A stretch of DNA of 64,000 nucleotides from Siphonodentalium dalli (lineage: Eukaryota; Mollusca; Scaphopoda; Gadilida; Siphonodentaliidae), in contig CP136061.1 in NCBI GenBank assembly GCA_032622095.1, positions 60,343,301-60,407,300 on the forward strand. The letters are read 5' to 3'. A program made the position numbers and the translations under genes. The notes under the pieces were generated by a model. The model saw only the letters and a program-made list of their open reading frames with translations, was not told the DNA's origin and ran no database searches. Shown here one piece after another: positions 59,420 to 64,000 of this stretch; the first letter of the stretch is position 1, and the number at the start of each line of letters is the position of its first letter.

Positions 59420-60670
59420 AGAGAAGAACGTGTATGAATTTGGTGGAATCAGTGCCAAATATATTTGTATCAAGTGTGGTGCAACTCCCCTCATGCATGA
59501 CTTGAACCGCGTCACTTTTGTAATATATAGACCATGTCTATTAGACTCATGCATGCATTATATAATGGAGATGATTATAATTTATATACATTAAGTTTGG
59601 TGGTAATCGGCAACTAAACAAATTCTTATCATGGTTATTACCCCCCCCCCCCCCCCATTATCTTACTCGTAAAAAGTTACCCCTGTTAGACCGCCTTGGT
59701 GCCATCTCGATTGTACCCTTAAAGTTATATATAGAACACAGACAGATATTCGCGAATATTTGATTCATTGTATTATTTGAGAAAAACGTGTATGAGTTTG
59801 ATGGTAATTGGCACTAAACATATTTTTATAAGTTTTTGGTGACCCTCCCATCCCTATTTCGGACTCAAGCAGCGCCACTGTTGACATCATTAAACCACAC
59901 ACTTAGACTCACTATAGAGAAGAATATATATAAAATTTATGAAAATTGGCGAGTATACAAATTTGTATCAAATTTAGGGCCACCATTGCATATCTTTCAC
60001 AGAAAGGCACCAATTTGGCGCATTTAAACCACACGATTAGATTATTCGTATCACGGAGAAGAATACATGTATGTATCAACCAGGTGGAAATCGGCCCAAA
60101 ACATATTGTTTATCAAAGTTTGTGTCCCTCTCACCATCTAGGCAACCCTGACTCGAATGGCCCCACTTTTGACATCTTTAAACCACACAATTAGACTCCT
60201 GATATCATGGAGATTATTATTTGTAAGTTTGGTGTTAATCCGCGACTAAACAATTTTTTATCAAATTTAGTGCCCACCCCACCCCCATCACTAACCAAAG
60301 CAGCACCAATATGACATCTTTAAAATCACACGATTAGATTCCTCATATCGTGGATAAGAATGTTTATCAATTTGGTGGAAATTGGCGCTAAAAATATTGT
60401 TTATCAATTTTGGTGCCCATCTCCCTTTCAGTGCACCCCTGACTCGAATGACGCCACTTTTGACAGTTTAAGTCACGCCATTAGACACCTCACACCATGG
60501 GGATGAATTTGTATAAGTTCCGTGGCAATCGGCGACTAAACCAATTTTTCTCAGATTTAGTCCCCCCCCAAATCTCTCACACCAACGACACCAATTTGGC
60601 GTCTTTAAATCACACAATTCAATTCCTTGTATCATGAAGAAGATCTCAGAAGAATGTGCATCAATTTGGT
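59420..60670 (+). repeat. Degenerate tandem array, about 150-bp units
   Basis: About eight units repeat the phrases GAAGAATGTGTATGAATTTG, GTGGAAATCGGCRCTAAA, TTTTTATCAAATTTAGTGCC, a C-rich stretch, GACATCTTTAAACCACAC and GATTAGATTCCTCATATC. Units start near 59430, 59785, 59925, 60055, 60210, 60360, 60505 and 60655. They are diverged by many indels. No coding meaning is seen. Confidence 0.75.
59641..59656. repeat. 16-base C run
   Basis: An uninterrupted poly-C tract within the tandem array. Its length may be unreliable in assemblies. Confidence 0.9.
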
Positions 60671-60933
60671 GGAATTCGGAGCTTCCATTATGAAGAACAG
60701 ATACACATGTAGCTTGTTTATCATTATATGATTTATATCACTATTTCCTTCTTGTTTATTAATTATACATTTTGTATTGTGTTACAGTAAATAATGTAAT
60801 ATTTGAAGATGGGCATGTGTAAAACATCAAAACCTGCAATGTTCTCTCAAGTTTACAAGCATATTATGTTTATTTGACTCATAAAGATAACTATTAAACT
60901 GCATTTTAGCTTAAAATGAACTCAATCTCCAGT

Positions 60934-61141
60934 TACAGTAATGCTCTAAGTAATCGACTTCTTAACCACAGCAGAATTATGGGTAACTTTTCAGGATTTA
61001 GTTGGAAATATGGCTTGTTGCCATTCATCGGAAAGCTCTCGGGGAGATGAATGGCAACAAGCCATATTTCCGACTAAATCCTGAAAAGTTACCCATAATT
61101 CTGCTGTGGTTAAGAAGTCGATTACTTAGAGCATTACTGTA
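60934..61141. mobile_element. TA-flanked palindromic MITE, full length (reference copy)
   Basis: TACAGTAATGCTCTAAGTAA opens and CTTAGAGCATTACTGTA closes. The two arms of about 97 bp are almost perfectly complementary around GAAAGCTCTCGGGGAG. The TA duplication and CAGT ends suggest mobilisation by a Tc1/mariner transposase. No coding capacity. Confidence 0.92.
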
Positions 61142-61763
61142 TTAATATGTTGATTCTGATATTTCAGGTGTTAAATCATTTGAGGAAATGATAACACTAA
61201 TTTAGCATACTGCAAGATGTATCGTATCATTTATCATGTATCGTGATTCGTATTTAACGTATCATGACCAAGTGTATCGTTGATAGAAAATTTAAAAAAT
61301 ACAGATAATGAAATAGGGATGATCCTAGAATCGAAAATGCTAAGAACATGGATCCATAGTGCATATCAAATTTCATTGAGATCTGATAGTTATGGCAGAG
61401 ACATCTGTACAGGCAGTCAGTCAAAGTCAATCCAGTATACACCTCTCCTTGAAAAATGAGGATATAACTATTCTTTGGTAACCACAATAATAGGAGAAAT
61501 TTTATGCTTGAAAACTCTTGATTTTTCTAATTAGTTGCATCCAAAATAAGGGCATAATTATTTTTAAGGGACCCAAGCCACTTGCAGTGGGTAAATGTGA
61601 AATAAGATAAACAAAATTTAAGTTTGTAAAACAAATATCATCAACATGTGCATTTAAAATTAGATTAACTTTGTTCTTATTTTCATCTCTCCGATAATGA
61701 GATTTTCGCCTATCAAACCATTGTAAACATTACTATTACATTGGAATTACCAACTGAAGTCCA

Positions 61764-62583
61764 TTAACCCTGTGGAGAGTACTTATAACGTCATATACAT
61801 AACATAACGTAATTATTAACAAATTTGGGTCAAAAGGTCCAATAATTTGTTTTAAAGGTACGGTTGGCCTTGGTGGTGGGTATCCTGTGAAAATATTTCC
61901 ACCCGTCAAAAACCGCCACAAACAAAAATAATATTAAAATGTAGACACATTTTGTCCGTATACAAATAAGAAATATCGCATAAACATTACGTTATTGTCA
62001 TATCTTTGACCATTGTTATGTAAACAAAAGCATAAAAAGTTACTTTTCTGGTGTTTGTTTATATTATGATGGTAATCATAAAGAGCGTTCTTTGTTGGTG
62101 AATTCCTGATATGGAACGAATAAAGAGCGTTTATGCCATTTGTGTGTGATTAGCCAGAAGCATTGTGCTGTCTTCTGTAACACAATCAGGCTCTTGCTTA
62201 TGTAAAATATAGTAAATCTTTATGATAACATGCTGTTTACGCGATGGTCATGGTATATATGAACGAAACTGTATGCGTTTTAATGTTTTTCTGTTTACGG
62301 TGATTGGAACAAATATGAATATTTTCGACAACTAAGGCCTCACGTGCCTTTAATTCATGTGAATTTTCTGTTTAGGTGTGCTATCATAATCTATTGCACT
62401 TATACATTGGGACATTATATTAATCAAAATATCTCCTACATAATCCATTTATAATTCAGATGATTAATTGAAGTTATGTCTACATAAAAATGACACTTCC
62501 TGATACGACATATATGTTGCTCCACTCACGAACCGTACAGCGGCATATATGTTGTATTGTCGTTCTACTCGCCAAAGGGTTAA
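61764..62583. mobile_element. TTAA MITE, CCCTTTGGCGAGTAG type (copy 2), middle layer
   Basis: TTAACCCTGTGGAGAGTAC opens and CTCGCCAAAGGGTTAA closes, reverse of 14517-14859. It is split by 61852-62353. Confidence 0.9.
61852..62353. mobile_element. TTAA element, AAGGCACG family (copy 2), inner layer
   Basis: TTAAAGGTACGGTTGGCC opens and CACGTGCCTTTAA closes. The unoccupied site in the sister element reads (reverse complement, near 14735) TTTGTTTTAATTTATG, and the filled flanks read TTTGTTTTAA and TTAATTCATG, showing TTAA duplication. Confidence 0.9.
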
Positions 62584-63169
62584 AAAAAAAACCTAAAGTT
62601 TACAAAAACTTAATGGTATACATTGGACAACATCTAAGCATTGAACAATATTCTGAAAATCATATTCAAACTTAAATATTTAAACTTTTAACACGTTTAG
62701 CAATGTTTGTGACAATTCACTGTAACAGTTTTGTTTACATACATAGAACAATGGTTTCAACACACAAAATTTCGTTATTGGAGAACTATCAGAAAGTTGA
62801 TATATTTCTCAATGTTCTTAGTGGTGATGTTTTTACAAACTTTTATATTTTTTGTACATCTAGCCACTGCGAGTGCCTTGGGTCCCTTTAAGCAGCTGGG
62901 GTGGTGGGCTATACTTATCAGAAACCAATGTACGAAGATGTAATCAAGACATAAGGCTCCATATTTATGTATTATCCATCAACAGTTATAACATTTAAAC
63001 ATTTCATGGTGCAAACATTATCAGATGATTAATTTAAGAAGTTTCAAAAAAACTCACTAGAGATGTTCACCTGATCAAAACTAAAGTACAAACTAACGGG
63101 ACAGGATGTAAACAAGCAATCTTCTGTATTAACACTGATTCTCCCATTCAATTCTAAATGTATATTTTG

Positions 63170-63494
63170 CAGGCCTGCAGATTTCAATATTATGTGTAAC
63201 ATATTTTTCGGTCGCATGGTTTGTGCTTAGGTAACCCTTAGGATACCAGAAGAGATACATTTGATATTATAATCACCACAACTGGTTTTATTAACTACTA
63301 ATTGGCGACTCATTGAACTAATAAATTTAAATGTCTCATTTTTGGGACTTGACTTAGCAATAATTAAGGTAAGAATCAGTGATCGCGAGACTTACTGAAA
63401 AATTAGGCGACACCTGTTATTTGTTCGTGCTATTTTCCTTTTAGGTAACCTCGAGGCGAACTGAACGGTTGTTCGCCTCAAATCTGCAGGCCTG
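63170..63494. mobile_element. Possible hAT-like MITE with CAGGCCTGCAGATTT ends
   Basis: CAGGCCTGCAGATTT at the left and AAATCTGCAGGCCTG at the right are perfectly inverted. The right end adjoins a hairpin GAGGCGAAC / GTTCGCCTC. No matching 8-bp flanks. Confidence 0.65.
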
Positions 63495-64000
63495 AATTGG
63501 AATGGTTTCTTCTTTTTTTGTTTAGATACAATATCAGAGAGGTAATTTCATTCTTTCTATTTGGATTCAATAGATGACCAAAGTGTTATGATAATCTCTG
63601 TCAAAAATGTTTTTTTGTTCTCTCTAATTAGATGGAACACATGAAAAATATGTTAATTGTCAACCCAAATCTACAAGACTGATTGTTCACATCAGGTGAG
63701 CAGAAAAAAACTACACTCTCAATAATATGTCTATCTAATTATATGCTATACAACAATGGACAGTGCAAATATACAGTTGCATGTATAGCTCATTAGAGTC
63801 AAATAAATTATCTGTCAGATCTGGATCCAAGGTGATATTTAATACACATGTAAATTCATTTTTCTCAATTTAATTTGATGCCAATATATGCAATACATTT
63901 TACATCTCAACTCTCCAAAAATTATCAAAATTTCCAAAGATAGATCTGAAATTTCATGTCAATCCAAAAAGAATGTTTATAATGTAAATTCACTGAATGT

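Larger units (their letters stand above)
61564..62891. mobile_element. TTAA element, GGGACCCAAGGCACT family (copy 4), outer layer of a three-level nest
   Basis: TTAAGGGACCCAAGCCACTT opens and AGTGCCTTGGGTCCCTTTAA closes. The interior matching 47344-47850 is split by 61764-62583. Confidence 0.88.
55496..64000 (-). other. Intron upstream of the SH3 exon, runs off the window
   Basis: No further SH3 exon is visible: I find no Trp-Trp pair with SH3 context on the minus strand. Unassigned stretches are about 56280-56385, 57180-57960, 58090-59415 and 62900-63165. A short motif GGGTTACCCGGCGTTGCTCA at about 58354 looks like a terminus seen in other invertebrate repeats. 61254-61490 resembles a degenerate repeat ending CCAGTATACACC. 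Confidence 0.55.

Noticed and set aside
59836-60194. Repeated frames sharing 'LNHT' and 'HNTIRL'-like peptides
   Set aside because: They come from the degenerate 150-bp tandem array; unit indels break the frame.

Overview
This is a window of animal nuclear DNA: AT-rich, intron-rich and crowded with short non-autonomous DNA transposons. Two metazoan genes can be read exon by exon with compatible splice phases. A marine invertebrate, possibly a mollusc, would fit the compact conserved exons, the dense MITE load and the degenerate non-coding tandem repeats, but the taxon is an inference and nothing here fixes the species.

Layout. (1) 1-2796, plus strand: the last three coding exons of a DCAF6-like gene, a WD40 substrate receptor for CUL4-DDB1 ubiquitin ligase. 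(2) About 2.8-28.1 kb: an intergenic stretch between two convergent genes, with no exon I can support and almost continuous repeats. (3) 28122-55495, minus strand: eight consecutive coding exons of a CIN85/CD2AP-family adaptor (SH3KBP1-like). They carry an SH3 domain, basic and proline-rich linkers, the capping-protein-interaction motif, a lineage-specific heptapeptide repeat and the C-terminal coiled coil. All seven exon junctions agree in phase and give 351 residues plus a partial first codon. The upstream SH3 domains and the promoter must lie beyond the first intron, probably outside the window. (4) 55.5-64 kb: that upstream intron, again full of nested elements.

The most informative content is the mobile-element record. 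One palindromic family (7882-8320, 13883-14041, 53779-54197, 54969-55222, 55518-55977, 56028-56269) has 8-bp target duplications and is a hAT-type MITE. Another family has CAGTCCTTCCC ends and 6-bp duplications. A 205-bp palindrome has TA duplications (Tc1/mariner-like). More than two dozen copies of about ten families sit between TTAA sites (piggyBac- or Kolobok-like). Filled and empty copies of the same host repeats inside this one window confirm TTAA duplication twice and the 8-bp hAT duplication once. There are nests up to three layers deep, adjacent elements that share one TTAA, and one near-identical 70-bp hairpin inside three TTAA families with different ends. hAT MITEs press closely on the SH3 exon, one starting 22 nt upstream of its acceptor.

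I found no rRNA, tRNA, CRISPR array, operon or viral gene.
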